Shown here piece by piece: positions 18,977 through 27,658 of a stretch of 64,000 nucleotides of DNA. The DNA lies in assembly GCA_001828855.1 (NCBI GenBank), contig MHZT01000035.1:62001-126000 (forward strand), written 5' to 3'. Source of the stretch: Rhodobacterales bacterium RIFCSPHIGHO2_02_FULL_62_130. GTDB lineage: Bacteria > Pseudomonadota > Alphaproteobacteria > Rhodobacterales > Rhodobacteraceae. Under the pieces are notes generated by a model. The model worked only from the letters and a program-made list of their open reading frames with translations. It was not told the DNA's origin and did not search any database. How positions within the stretch are numbered: position 1 is the first letter of the stretch; every line of letters begins with the position of its first letter. A program made the translations under genes and the position numbers.

Positions 18977-19059
18977 CTGTCGCTTTGGCGGGCCGTGCGG
19001 GCTTGCCAAGGGGGGCGGTTTCGTTGTGGGGAGTGCCGCAGATGTGGCGGAGGGTGGCA

Positions 19060-19133
19060 AGGGGGCCAGCCCCCTGCGGCGTTGCACGCCTTACCCCCGG
19101 GATATTTTTGCAAAGAGGATGGGGGCCGGAAGG
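19060..19133. repeat. 74-bp direct repeat, copy 2
   Basis: Second copy of the element at 18904-18976, in the same orientation, 83 bases further on. The two copies fill the space between rnpB and the convergent end of the chemotaxis/fliS operon, and their GGGGGCC/GGCCCCC-type palindromes may help stop transcription arriving from either side. Confidence 0.85.
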
Positions 19134-19151
19134 GAGCCTTGGTGCCGCGGT

Positions 19152-19532
19152 TCAGCGTGGGGCGATGCTGTCCCAGGCTTGCAGGATGTCGCTGATGTAG
19201 TTTGCGGCTTGGGTCAGGCTGGCGTCGGGGTCGCGGCGGAAGGCGGCGACAACCTTGAGGCGGCAGTATTCGTAGACCTGGAACAGGTTGGTCGCAATCT
19301 CGCCGCCCTGTTCGAAATCGAGGCTGGATTGCAGGATATAGATCGCGGTGAAGGCGCGGTTCATGTGGCTGTCGGGCAGGGCATGGCCCTGTGCAACGGC
19401 ATGAGACAGCACAATCAGCGATTTTTCCAGCTCGCGCAGGGTGACCTGAATGATCTGGTGCGGGTTGTCCAAGGCCACCGCAGCGCCTGCTTCCGCGCGC
19501 CGGTATTGCGCTCTGGCGTCGACAAAACTCAT
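19152..19532 (-). CDS. fliS: flagellin export chaperone FliS
   Basis: A 126-residue all-helical chaperone that binds the C-terminus of flagellin in the cytoplasm and keeps it unfolded for export. The family pattern AIYILQSSLDFEQGGEIA followed by NLFQVYEYC is clear (about residues 65-92). AAGGA precedes the ATG. Unlike in most genomes it is not next to fliD (31 kb away) but at the end of the chemotaxis operon, and it has its own sigma-28-type promoter. Confidence 0.92.
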   Translation of the reverse strand: MSFVDARAQYRRAEAGAAVALDNPHQIIQVTLRELEKSLIVLSHAVAQGHALPDSHMNRAFTAIYILQSSLDFEQGGEIATNLFQVYEYCRLKVVAAFRRDPDASLTQAANYISDILQAWDSIAPR

Positions 19533-19580
19533 CTGCGGGTTCCTTTTTTGCGATGCGGCAAGGGGTTGGTCTTGAAAGTT

Positions 19581-19607
19581 AGAACGGCCGGAGCCGCGGC
19601 TTGTTTA
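19581..19607 (-). promoter_or_regulatory. sigma-28 (FliA) promoter candidate for fliS
   Basis: On the minus strand TAAA (19604-19607) and GCCGTTCT (19581-19588) are separated by exactly 15 bases. The -35 element overlaps the TAA stop codon of the upstream cheA3-like gene, and the start of fliS is 49 bases downstream. Fits the class found repeatedly in this window. Confidence 0.65.
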
Positions 19608-22600
19608 GGCCGCGACCCCGATCATTCCGGCGCTTTCCGAGGTGCTGAGCAGGGCCGAGGCCGAGAGCACCATGCCCACTTCACCCCCCGCAAGCAGGGC
19701 TGTGCCGGTCAGGTTGGGCAGGCGGGCCATGACGCCGCGCAGGGGGCGCAGCAGGATAAGCTGCTGGCCAACCAGTTCGTCCACCGGAATGGCGATGCTT
19801 TGGCCGTTGGTGCCAAGCACGACATAGACACCGCGATTGCTGCCTTGGCTGTGTTGCAGCGACAGGCGATGCACCGGGATCACCTCGCCATCGCCAAAGC
19901 GGATCATGCTGCGGCCTTGGGCGGCGGAGATCTGGAACAGGGCCTCGTCGGTGGGTTGCAGGATGGTGCGGATGGAATCCACCGGCAGCACATAGCGGAT
20001 GCCGCCGATGCCGACGACCATGCCTTCCAGCACCACCATGGTCAGCGGCAGGGTCAGATGGAACCGCATGCCGCCACCGGGGCGCTGGACGTGGCGCAGC
20101 TTACCACTGGCGCGCAGCAGGGTTGCCTCGACCTCGGCCATCTCGGCCGAAGCTGCATGCGGGGCGCCGTCATCTTCCAGCGTGACCATGACCATCTCTT
20201 CATCGCGGTGAAACGCGATATGCATGGCCGAGGGCGTGGCATCGGGCTGGTCAAGCCGGAGTTGCACGAGGCTGCGAAGCACTTTCCGCAACACGTCCAG
20301 CAGGGTCAGGTCGAGAGCCATATCCTCGCCCGCCGTCGAGAAGCGGGTTTCGCAGCGGTTGCGGCGCGACAGGGTTTGCACAAAGGCCGCCAGCGGACGC
20401 AGCACGCTTTCCACCGGGCGCGAGCGGATCGCCACGGTTTCTTCCTGAAGCTGGGTCATCCGACCGACCAGTTGCGCCTCAAGCTGGGCAACGGCGCGCA
20501 GGCGGGCGGAAAAGGCGGTCATCAGGCCATGCAGTTCCGTCTTGGCGGCGGACCAGTCGTTGCCAGCGGTCCGCATCACGGCGTCAAGATCTTCGGTCAG
20601 ATCGGTTTCGGCCAGATCGCCCAGCATGTGATTGATCATCGACTGGCTGGCGGCAATCTCGCCGATGGTTTCCAGCATCTCGGCGCTGACACCTGCCCCG
20701 TTCAGTGCGGGGCTTTCGGATTGCGGGGCGGCGGATTTCTCGGCCTCGGCGCTGTCTTCGACCGTCGCGGACATGGTGCGGATGACATGGACATAGCGCG
20801 CGGCGGGGTCGATGGCGGCGAGGGATTCGGCGACGGTGGCTTCGGTGTCATGGGTGGCGACAAGGAAGTCGAACAGCGTCTCGGTATCGCGGAATACGGT
20901 GATATTGGTGATGGCGCGGATATGCGGGCTGGAAATCCATGTCAGGAAGGCTTCGGCGCGGGTTTCGTTGCTGTTGATGTCGGCGCGCACGATGTAGAAG
21001 ACCATGCCTGCCTCGATGGCTTCGGAGGCAGAGCGCACGCTGTCGGGGGACAGAACGCGGTGGAATTCCGCAGGCAGGCCAAGGCGGCGTTCGATGGCCG
21101 TGGCAGTCAGCAGGCCATTGGACGAGAAGCAGGCATTGGCGGCCTGTTCGAACAGCTTGTCCAGCGCGGCGGTTTCGGGGGTTTCGCCTTGGCTGAGGGC
21201 GTCGAACACCAGTTCCAGCGTGTCGATGAAGCCGCGTGCGATATGGGTCAGGATCGCGTCGGGGGCGGCGCCCGAGGTTTGCACCCGCGAGAACAGGTCG
21301 ATCAGCGACATCGCCAGTTGGGCGGCGGTGTCGATGCGGTAGGGCGCGCAGGCGTGGTGGACCAGCCGCATCAGATCGGTAAAGCGGCGGTAGGTGGCGT
21401 CGTCGGTCTGGCCCTGATGCAGGCGGTCGATCACCTGATCGAGACTGCCCAGCGTATCGAAGATGTGGTCGGCGGCCCAGGTGGCCAGCAACCCGCGCGG
21501 GCTGATGCCGGCATCGGCGGCGGCTTCGGGCATCACGGCTTCGACGGCGGAGAGTTCCTCGTAAAGCCGCATCTCGGCGCTGCGAAGGGCGGCGGGCGTG
21601 TCGGCGCGGCGCAGGTTCTCGCAGGCTTCGGTGACGCGGACAAAGCCGTGGGCCGTGGCGGCATTGATCAGAAGTGCGACATTGGCGGCGATGGCGTCAT
21701 GGTCCAGCCCGTCGCCGGTGATGTAATCAAGGGCGGCGCGGGCGATCAGGGTCAGGGGCGCGGCCAGTTGGTCAAAGAAGCCAAGCTCGGGTCCGGTGGC
21801 GGGCAGATGGGTGGCGGATTGCACCAGATCGCGGCGGGCAAGGTCTTCGAGGGTCAGCAGCAATTGGGCAAGGGCTTCGGAGCCTGTGTCGGGCAGGGCC
21901 AGATAGCCGGACATGGCGCTGTGCCAGTCGTCCAGCCCCATCTGTCTGGCGGCATGGGCCAGATCGTCAACGGTGCGGCGTGTCTGGGCGGCATCCGCGT
22001 TCGGGTCATGCACGGCGGCGTTCAGCTTGGCGGTGGCGTCGCTGACCATGCCGGAAAAGATGTCACGGTAGGCCGGATCGTCAAACAGCCGCCGCATGGC
22101 GGGGGCGGGGGTGGCGGGTTCCGTGGCGGCTGTCGGCATGTCGGCGACGGGCTGCGGGGCCGGTTCGGCGGCGACTTCGATCATCTCGGCCAAAAGCTCT
22201 GGCGCGGCAGGGGCTTGGGCTGTTTCGGGCAGGGGATCTGCGTCGGGTGCCAAGCTGGTCCCGCCGCTGCAGCGCGCGATCTTGTCGGCCAGACGCTCCA
22301 TCAGGGCTGCCGAGGGTTCGGGGGCCACATCGGCATGGGTTGCCGCGGTGGTTTCCAGCATCACCCGCAGCGTATCGGTGACTTCAAGCAGGATGTCATG
22401 GATTTCGGCATCCAGCGGCACACCGGCATCCCGCACCAGACCGATCAGGTCTTCGGCCAGATGCGCGCGACTTTCCACCACCGAAAGCCCTAGCACGCGG
22501 GAATTGCCCTTGAAGGTATGCACGGCCCGGAACAGGGCCGCGACGGACCCGCTTGGGACGGTGTCCAAGGCACCCTCCAGCGCCAGCAGCGTGGCTTCCA

Positions 22601-22667
22601 TCGCATCAAGGGCTTGCGCCCCGTCATCCGCGTAAAGCGCCCAGATTTCGTCCATTTCATCCGACAT
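19605..22667 (-). CDS. cheA3: CheA3-like split chemotaxis kinase: P1 and P5 with degenerate centre
   Basis: A 1020-residue CheA relative. Residues 1-105 form an HPt (P1) domain with the phospho-accepting His50 in AVHTFKGN. A long helical region follows (about 110-800). Residues 800-880 recall a CheA dimerisation and ATPase core but lack the N-box (no NAxDHG) and the G2 box, so the protein should not bind ATP. Residues about 885-1015 form a CheW-like P5 domain. This is the layout of R. sphaeroides CheA3, whose P1 is phosphorylated by CheA4 and passes the phosphate to CheY6; the middle region of CheA3 is known to act as a CheY6-P phosphatase. It follows cheY6 by 62 bases in the same operon. Confidence 0.85.
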   Translation of the reverse strand: MSDEMDEIWALYADDGAQALDAMEATLLALEGALDTVPSGSVAALFRAVHTFKGNSRVLGLSVVESRAHLAEDLIGLVRDAGVPLDAEIHDILLEVTDTLRVMLETTAATHADVAPEPSAALMERLADKIARCSGGTSLAPDADPLPETAQAPAAPELLAEMIEVAAEPAPQPVADMPTAATEPATPAPAMRRLFDDPAYRDIFSGMVSDATAKLNAAVHDPNADAAQTRRTVDDLAHAARQMGLDDWHSAMSGYLALPDTGSEALAQLLLTLEDLARRDLVQSATHLPATGPELGFFDQLAAPLTLIARAALDYITGDGLDHDAIAANVALLINAATAHGFVRVTEACENLRRADTPAALRSAEMRLYEELSAVEAVMPEAAADAGISPRGLLATWAADHIFDTLGSLDQVIDRLHQGQTDDATYRRFTDLMRLVHHACAPYRIDTAAQLAMSLIDLFSRVQTSGAAPDAILTHIARGFIDTLELVFDALSQGETPETAALDKLFEQAANACFSSNGLLTATAIERRLGLPAEFHRVLSPDSVRSASEAIEAGMVFYIVRADINSNETRAEAFLTWISSPHIRAITNITVFRDTETLFDFLVATHDTEATVAESLAAIDPAARYVHVIRTMSATVEDSAEAEKSAAPQSESPALNGAGVSAEMLETIGEIAASQSMINHMLGDLAETDLTEDLDAVMRTAGNDWSAAKTELHGLMTAFSARLRAVAQLEAQLVGRMTQLQEETVAIRSRPVESVLRPLAAFVQTLSRRNRCETRFSTAGEDMALDLTLLDVLRKVLRSLVQLRLDQPDATPSAMHIAFHRDEEMVMVTLEDDGAPHAASAEMAEVEATLLRASGKLRHVQRPGGGMRFHLTLPLTMVVLEGMVVGIGGIRYVLPVDSIRTILQPTDEALFQISAAQGRSMIRFGDGEVIPVHRLSLQHSQGSNRGVYVVLGTNGQSIAIPVDELVGQQLILLRPLRGVMARLPNLTGTALLAGGEVGMVLSASALLSTSESAGMIGVAA

Positions 22668-22729
22668 TGCAGGTTCTTTCCTGAGGTTAGCCGCGCCCTT
22701 GCGGTCAAATCATGCGAGGAAGGGCCAGA

Positions 22730-23134
22730 TCAGGCCGCAACCAGCGTCCGCATGGTGCGGGCAAGTTCATCGCCGGTTTTCTCTTCGAGATCGTGCGACA
22801 CCGTGCCGGAGGGTTTCGAGACAACGCCATCCGCGCCCAATTCGCGCGCCTTGGCGGCATGCGGAGAGCCGGACACCGCCACCGAGGACAGCATGCAGAT
22901 CTTGGCGCGGGTCTTCAGCTTGGCGTGGCGCAGAAATTCCAGCCCGTCCATCACCGGCATTTCGATGTCCAGCAGGATCAGGTCGACATTCGGCGTGGTG
23001 CCAAGTTTGTCGAGCGCCTCTTGGCCATTGGCGGCTTGGGCGACGACTTTGAAATCGGGCAGGGTCTTGATGAAGGAAGCGATATAAAGGCGCATCATCG
23101 CGGCGTCATCAACGATCATCACGTTGTAAGGCAT
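22730..23134 (-). CDS. cheY6: CheY response regulator (CheY6-like)
   Basis: A 134-residue single receiver domain. The phosphorylated Asp is Asp56 in LLDIEMP; Asp9-Asp10 bind the metal, Ser in LSSVAV and Lys in SKP complete the active site. The loop near the last helix is longer than usual (PSGTVSHDLEEKTGDE), a mark also known for CheY6. It should bind the switch protein FliM and change motor rotation. AAGGA precedes the ATG; it lies 66 bases after tlpT and just before cheA3. Confidence 0.88.
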   Translation of the reverse strand: MPYNVMIVDDAAMMRLYIASFIKTLPDFKVVAQAANGQEALDKLGTTPNVDLILLDIEMPVMDGLEFLRHAKLKTRAKICMLSSVAVSGSPHAAKARELGADGVVSKPSGTVSHDLEEKTGDELARTMRTLVAA

Positions 23135-23200
23135 GGTTTATCCTTTCGGGGAAACAGGGAGGAGGGGGACCAGAGCCGTTGCAGGCTCTGGCCGAAGGGA

Positions 23201-25195
23201 TCAGAAGCCCGAGAAGCCGCGACGATCATGGTCGGCCACACGCGGGGCGGTTGCCCGGTTGGCGGCACCGTTCACGACCGGCGCGGGTGCTGCCCCCCCC
23301 ATCTGGGCCGCAAGCATCGCCTGCAACTGGGCCAGAAGGTCGGCCGGAATCTGATCCAGCGAGGAAAGCGCGTTCAGCTTGGTTTCGACTTTCCGCAGTT
23401 TGAAGCGGCCCACTTCGGCGCGCATCGAGGCGGTTGCCGCAGCCATTTCGGCGGCACCCGAGGCCAGTTCGTCAGCCTGCTGGCTGGTGGCCAGCGCGGT
23501 CTTGGCGATCTCGCCGATCGAGAGGTTGATCTGGGCCACGCCGCGCGATTGCTCTTCCGAGGCGGTCGAGATTTCGCGGACGATGGTTTTCACCTCGTCG
23601 ATGTCATTGACGATCACGGCGAAGGATTTGCTGGTTTCATCGGCGATCTTGACGCCAGCCTGCACACGCGTCGTTGCACCTTCGATCAGGTCCGAGGTTT
23701 CGCGCGCCGCTTTGGCCGAACGGCCTGCAAGGTTGCGGACCTCTTGCGCCACCACGGCAAAGCCACGGCCATGCTGACCGGCGCGGGCAGCCTCGACGGC
23801 GGCGTTCAGCGCCAGAAGGTTGGTCTGGAAGGCGATTTCGTCGATGACCTTGATGATCTTGGCGATATCCAGCGAAGAGGCGCGGATGCCGTCCATGGCC
23901 TTGACCATTTCAGTGATCTTCTCGCGGCCTTCGGCGGCCACGGTCGATGCGCCCACAACCAGCGTGTTGGCGCGGGTTGCCGATTGCGCGTTGGCGCGGA
24001 CCTGGCTTTCGGTTTCTTCCGACGAGGCGGACACTTCGTCCACGGCGGTCGACTGGATCTGCGAGTTATTGGCCAGCGACTGCGACGAGGACGACAGTTG
24101 CTCTACGGTGATGGCGACCTGATCAACCTGCTCGCTGATGGTCGAGAACACGCGGTTCAGGTGGACGAAGGCATCTTCAAACGACGAGACGATGGTATGG
24201 AAGGCGCCTTTGTATTTGGTCACATCAATCGCAAGGCCCAGATCGCCCGAAACGATGGCGTTGGACATGGTGCGGATTTCATCGGCCAGATCCTTGAAGT
24301 TGCCACGGATGGATTCGAAGGCAACGTTCAGGAAGGCCTTTTGCCGCGGGAAGGTTTCCAATTCGACGTCGATATTGCCCAAGGCCAGTTCGGTCAGGGC
24401 TGCCACGACCTTTTTCTTGGTCGCGATATGGCCTTGCACCATCGCATTCACCCCTTCCGCCACAGCGGCGAATTTCGGGTTCATGGCCGAGGAATTGATC
24501 ACCACATCAATATCGCCCGCATCATGTGCAGCCGACATCGTGTCCAGTTGGCTGAGCAGTTCCGCAATCTGGCTTTCGGCTTCAAGCACGACCGTGCGGT
24601 CCTGCCATTCGACGATCACGCCTTTTGTCGCACCGTCGGCGTCAAAATGCGGGGTGGCGCGGAAGGCCATGTGGCGGCCGCCCACGGTGAATTTGCCGTC
24701 GTGGCGGGCCTTGAGCTGGTTCATGATGCCGCGCTGGTAGGCGGGGTTCTTGTGGAACACGTCCACCGATTTGCCCAGCACCTCACGCGCACGGAAATGC
24801 GGCAGGTCTTTGCGGATGTCGGCCTCGATGGCCTCGAACATCTGGTAAGCGGCTTCGTTGACAAAGCGGATCACCATGTCGGCATCGGCCATCATGATCG
24901 GGTTGGTGATGATCGACAGCGCCTGCACGCCGTCCATGTCGTCCCACGCCGAAGTTGCGGGGGCAGGTTTGATGTCCTTGGCAGGAGAGTTCATCGGTTC
25001 GGTCCTTTCGGTCAGAGTGGGCGCGGGGGCCGCGCTGACGGTTTGCGTTTGGGCGGGAGAGGTGGCTTCGGGCGGGGTGGGCTGAAGGTTGGGAACGGCG
25101 ACCGGTGCGGCGACTGCGGTGGAGGCCGTCGGGCGCGGTCGGCTGGATTGAAAGGGTTTGGCGGCGGGGTGTTTCATCGGATCTGTCCGAGTCAC
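23201..25195 (-). CDS. tlpT: soluble methyl-accepting chemotaxis protein (TlpT-like)
   Basis: A 664-residue chemoreceptor with no transmembrane helix, hence cytoplasmic. The first 70 residues are Pro/Ala-rich, residues about 85-205 form a PAS-like sensor, and about 330-620 form the receptor coiled coil with the signalling tip EIAFQTNLLALNAAVEAARAG. Place and type match TlpT of R. sphaeroides, part of a cytoplasmic receptor cluster. The start is unsure. GTG at 25195 overlaps the cheW stop. ATG at 24994 (MNSPAKD) has AAAGGA 8 bases upstream and would remove the Pro-rich extension. The C-terminus has no CheR-tethering pentapeptide. Confidence 0.85.
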   Translation of the reverse strand: MTRTDPMKHPAAKPFQSSRPRPTASTAVAAPVAVPNLQPTPPEATSPAQTQTVSAAPAPTLTERTEPMNSPAKDIKPAPATSAWDDMDGVQALSIITNPIMMADADMVIRFVNEAAYQMFEAIEADIRKDLPHFRAREVLGKSVDVFHKNPAYQRGIMNQLKARHDGKFTVGGRHMAFRATPHFDADGATKGVIVEWQDRTVVLEAESQIAELLSQLDTMSAAHDAGDIDVVINSSAMNPKFAAVAEGVNAMVQGHIATKKKVVAALTELALGNIDVELETFPRQKAFLNVAFESIRGNFKDLADEIRTMSNAIVSGDLGLAIDVTKYKGAFHTIVSSFEDAFVHLNRVFSTISEQVDQVAITVEQLSSSSQSLANNSQIQSTAVDEVSASSEETESQVRANAQSATRANTLVVGASTVAAEGREKITEMVKAMDGIRASSLDIAKIIKVIDEIAFQTNLLALNAAVEAARAGQHGRGFAVVAQEVRNLAGRSAKAARETSDLIEGATTRVQAGVKIADETSKSFAVIVNDIDEVKTIVREISTASEEQSRGVAQINLSIGEIAKTALATSQQADELASGAAEMAAATASMRAEVGRFKLRKVETKLNALSSLDQIPADLLAQLQAMLAAQMGGAAPAPVVNGAANRATAPRVADHDRRGFSGF

Positions 25196-25719
25196 GCTGC
25201 GGCGATGGCGTCGGTCACGCCGCCAAGATCGGTTTCGGACACCAGCACCGAGGCATCCAGCAGGATCGCCACACGCTCGGCGATACGGCCAATGCCTGCG
25301 ATGACATTGCGGCCGGTGGATTTGCCGAACTGGCTGGGCCGGTCAACCTGTGCGGGCGGGATTTCCAGAACCTCGCGCACGCCGTCAACGATCAGCCCGA
25401 TCGGCGCGTCGGCCACTTCCATGACAATGATCACGGTGCGGTCGTCATATTCGCGCTGGGGCATGTCAAAGCGCAGGCGCACATCCATCAGCGGGATGAC
25501 CTTGCCGCGCAGGTTGATCACACCTTTGATGTAGGCGGGCATGTCGGGGATCGCCATGATGCGCTGCATCCCGACGATCTCGGTCACTTGCCCGATCCCG
25601 ACGCCGTATTCTTCGCTGTCCAGCGCAAAGGTCAGATACATATCGTCGACGTTGTCGGTATCGGTGAAGGGCAGACCCTCGGCGCGGGACCGGGTCATTT
25701 CAGTCAGTTGGTCGGTCAT
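25192..25719 (-). CDS. cheW: CheW coupling protein
   Basis: A 175-residue CheW that links receptors to CheA. The typical GVINLRGKVIPLMDVRLRF segment is at about residues 65-83, and the AGIGRI/VAILLD end is intact. A 25-residue acidic N-terminal extension precedes the domain. It overlaps cheB by 4 bases (ATGA) and probably tlpT by 4 bases, so it is in the middle of the operon. It is CheW4-like by position. Confidence 0.93.
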   Translation of the reverse strand: MTDQLTEMTRSRAEGLPFTDTDNVDDMYLTFALDSEEYGVGIGQVTEIVGMQRIMAIPDMPAYIKGVINLRGKVIPLMDVRLRFDMPQREYDDRTVIIVMEVADAPIGLIVDGVREVLEIPPAQVDRPSQFGKSTGRNVIAGIGRIAERVAILLDASVLVSETDLGGVTDAIAAA

Positions 25720-26831
25720 TTCAGATCTCCTGGGGTCGTGGAAAGGGTCGGATTTGCAGCGCGCGGGCGCATCTCGGCAGGGGCCGCAAGCGCGCGCAGC
25801 AGGCGTGCGGGGATGTCATCCAGTGGCAGGCTGGCGGTGGCCGCGCCAAGCTGGACTGCGGCTTGCGGCATGCCGTAGACGACGCAGCTTGCCTCGTCCT
25901 GTGCGAAGGTCTGGGCGCCGGTCTGGTGCAGGGCCAGCATGCCTTCGGCCCCGTCCTTGCCCATGCCGGTCAGAATCGCGCCGACCGCATTTTTGCCGGC
26001 AACTTTGGCGACGGAGTGGAACATCACATCCACCGAGGGGCGCGAATAGGCCACCGGATCGCCATCCACCAGCGCCACGCGATAGCCGTTGCCATGGGCA
26101 ACAATCTGCATGTGGCGCGCACCGCCCGGAGCCACCAGAACGGTGCCGGTCCGCACGATATCGCCATCCTGCGCTTCGACGACCTGCATCGCGCAAGCAC
26201 CGTTCAGACGATTTGCGAAGGTGTTCGTAAAGCCTTCCGGCATGTGCTGCACCAGAACGATGCCCGGAGAATCTGCCGGAAACAGTGGCAGGATACGCGA
26301 CAGCGCCTGCACCCCGCCCGTCGAGGCCCCGATTGCAATCAAAGAGCGCGGCCGGAAGCCCTGCGGCACAGAGTCCGCGCGCCAGTTGCTGTTTGCGGCG
26401 CGGCGCGTGCGACCCGGCGCTGGCTTGGCCGTTGCGGCAGCCGTAACCCGCGCGCAAACCTCGGCCATCATGGCCGCTTTGGAGAACGGGCTGACCACCG
26501 GTTTGGCGATCACATCCACTGCACCGGCCTCCATCGCATCCACACTGGCCTCGGTGCCATCCTGCGTCAGCGACGATATGACCACGACCGGAATCGGCAT
26601 CACGGGCATGAGGCGGCGCAGAAAGCTGAGTCCGTCTTCCTTGGGCATGTGCAGATCAAGCGTGATGACATCGGGGCGGCAGCATTGGACAAAGGCCCAA
26701 GCCTGCTCGCCGTTCGACGCGGTGCCGATGACCTCAATCATCGGGTCTTGCGACAAGCCAAGTTGCAGCACGTTCCGCATCATTGCGGAATCGTCCACGA
26801 TCAGCACTTTCACACGGTTCAGGTCGGCCAT
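25716..26831 (-). CDS. cheB: CheB protein-glutamate methylesterase
   Basis: A 371-residue enzyme that removes methyl groups from receptors. The N-terminal receiver has the phosphorylation site Asp59 (TLDLHMP). The C-terminal esterase has the catalytic Ser in GASTGG, His in HMPEGFT and Asp in GMGKDGAEG. The ATG at 26831 forms TGATG with the cheR stop and gives MADLNRVKVLIVDD; longer starts only add non-homologous residues. CheB2-like in the CheOp3 order. Confidence 0.94.
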   Translation of the reverse strand: MADLNRVKVLIVDDSAMMRNVLQLGLSQDPMIEVIGTASNGEQAWAFVQCCRPDVITLDLHMPKEDGLSFLRRLMPVMPIPVVVISSLTQDGTEASVDAMEAGAVDVIAKPVVSPFSKAAMMAEVCARVTAAATAKPAPGRTRRAANSNWRADSVPQGFRPRSLIAIGASTGGVQALSRILPLFPADSPGIVLVQHMPEGFTNTFANRLNGACAMQVVEAQDGDIVRTGTVLVAPGGARHMQIVAHGNGYRVALVDGDPVAYSRPSVDVMFHSVAKVAGKNAVGAILTGMGKDGAEGMLALHQTGAQTFAQDEASCVVYGMPQAAVQLGAATASLPLDDIPARLLRALAAPAEMRPRAANPTLSTTPGDLK

Positions 26832-27658
26832 CACCGCACTCCTTTCCGGCTGATGCCGCTGGAGACGGGCTGCCATCCTGACAGCAGGTCACGCACGTTT
26901 TCAGTGACGCTGGTGACAAGCCAGCCACCGGGTTCGGTGACGTCATGGATCGCGCGGACGGTGGCGATCTGATCGGGGCGGTCGAAATAATACAGGATAT
27001 TGCGGCAGAACACGATCTGGAACGGCTTTGTGAAGGGGAAGGGCTGGGCCTTCAGGTTCATCCAGCGGAAGGTGCAAGCGTTGCGGATGTCCTGGCGGAT
27101 CTGGTATTGGCCAAGGCCGACGGGCGCGAAGTAGCGGCGGCGCAGATCGGCAGAGACATGCTCCATCTGGCGGTCGGAAAACACGCCCTTCTCGGCGCGT
27201 TCGATCACGGGGGCGGAAATATCGGTGCCAAGGATCGTCGTTCTTTTCAGGGCTTCCGCGCCGAAAAGTTCCGCGATCATGATGGCCAAGGTGAAGGCCT
27301 CTTCGCCCGAGGAGGAGGCCGCGCTCCAGATCCGGATTTCGGGGCGGTTTGCCAGCACCGGCAGGATGGTGGTGCGGACCGCATCCAGAACATCGCGTTC
27401 ACGGAAGAAATAGGTGTGATTGGTGGAGGCCGCATGCATGACCGCAAGTTGCAGGTCGTGCTGCTGGGCCTGCACGACGCGCTGGGCCATATCCTTGAGA
27501 TCGCGCAACTGATGCGCCATCTGCACGCGGGCAAGGCGTTGGCGCAACAGGTCGGACTTGTTTTCCGGGTAATGGATGCCGCAGCGCGCGCTTAACCAGT
27601 TCCGCAACTCGTCGAAACCTGCCGGCTGGGCCGAGGTGATGGGGGTCAAAAGGGTCAT
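26831..27658 (-). CDS. cheR: CheR chemoreceptor methyltransferase
   Basis: A 275-residue SAM-dependent methyltransferase that methylates receptor Glu residues. An N-terminal helical domain is followed by the Rossmann domain; RIWSAASSSGEEAFTLAI is the SAM-binding motif and FCRNILYYFD is the late conserved motif. GGAGGAG lies upstream of the ATG at 27658, which overlaps the stop of cheA4 by 4 bases. CheR3-like by position. Confidence 0.94.
   Translation of the reverse strand: MTLLTPITSAQPAGFDELRNWLSARCGIHYPENKSDLLRQRLARVQMAHQLRDLKDMAQRVVQAQQHDLQLAVMHAASTNHTYFFRERDVLDAVRTTILPVLANRPEIRIWSAASSSGEEAFTLAIMIAELFGAEALKRTTILGTDISAPVIERAEKGVFSDRQMEHVSADLRRRYFAPVGLGQYQIRQDIRNACTFRWMNLKAQPFPFTKPFQIVFCRNILYYFDRPDQIATVRAIHDVTEPGGWLVTSVTENVRDLLSGWQPVSSGISRKGVR

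Noticed and set aside
18889-19135. CRISPR-like array
   Set aside because: Only two copies of a 74-base element with one 83-base interval; the copies contain palindromes and resemble other intergenic repeats here.
18963-22493. 1176-codon open frame on the plus strand
   Set aside because: It runs antisense through the whole cheA3-like gene and half of fliS; its product is Gly/His/Gln-rich with no domain. It is a high-G+C shadow of a well supported gene.
22712-25534. 940-codon open frame on the plus strand
   Set aside because: Antisense to cheY6, tlpT and cheW. Only the minus-strand frames show protein families.
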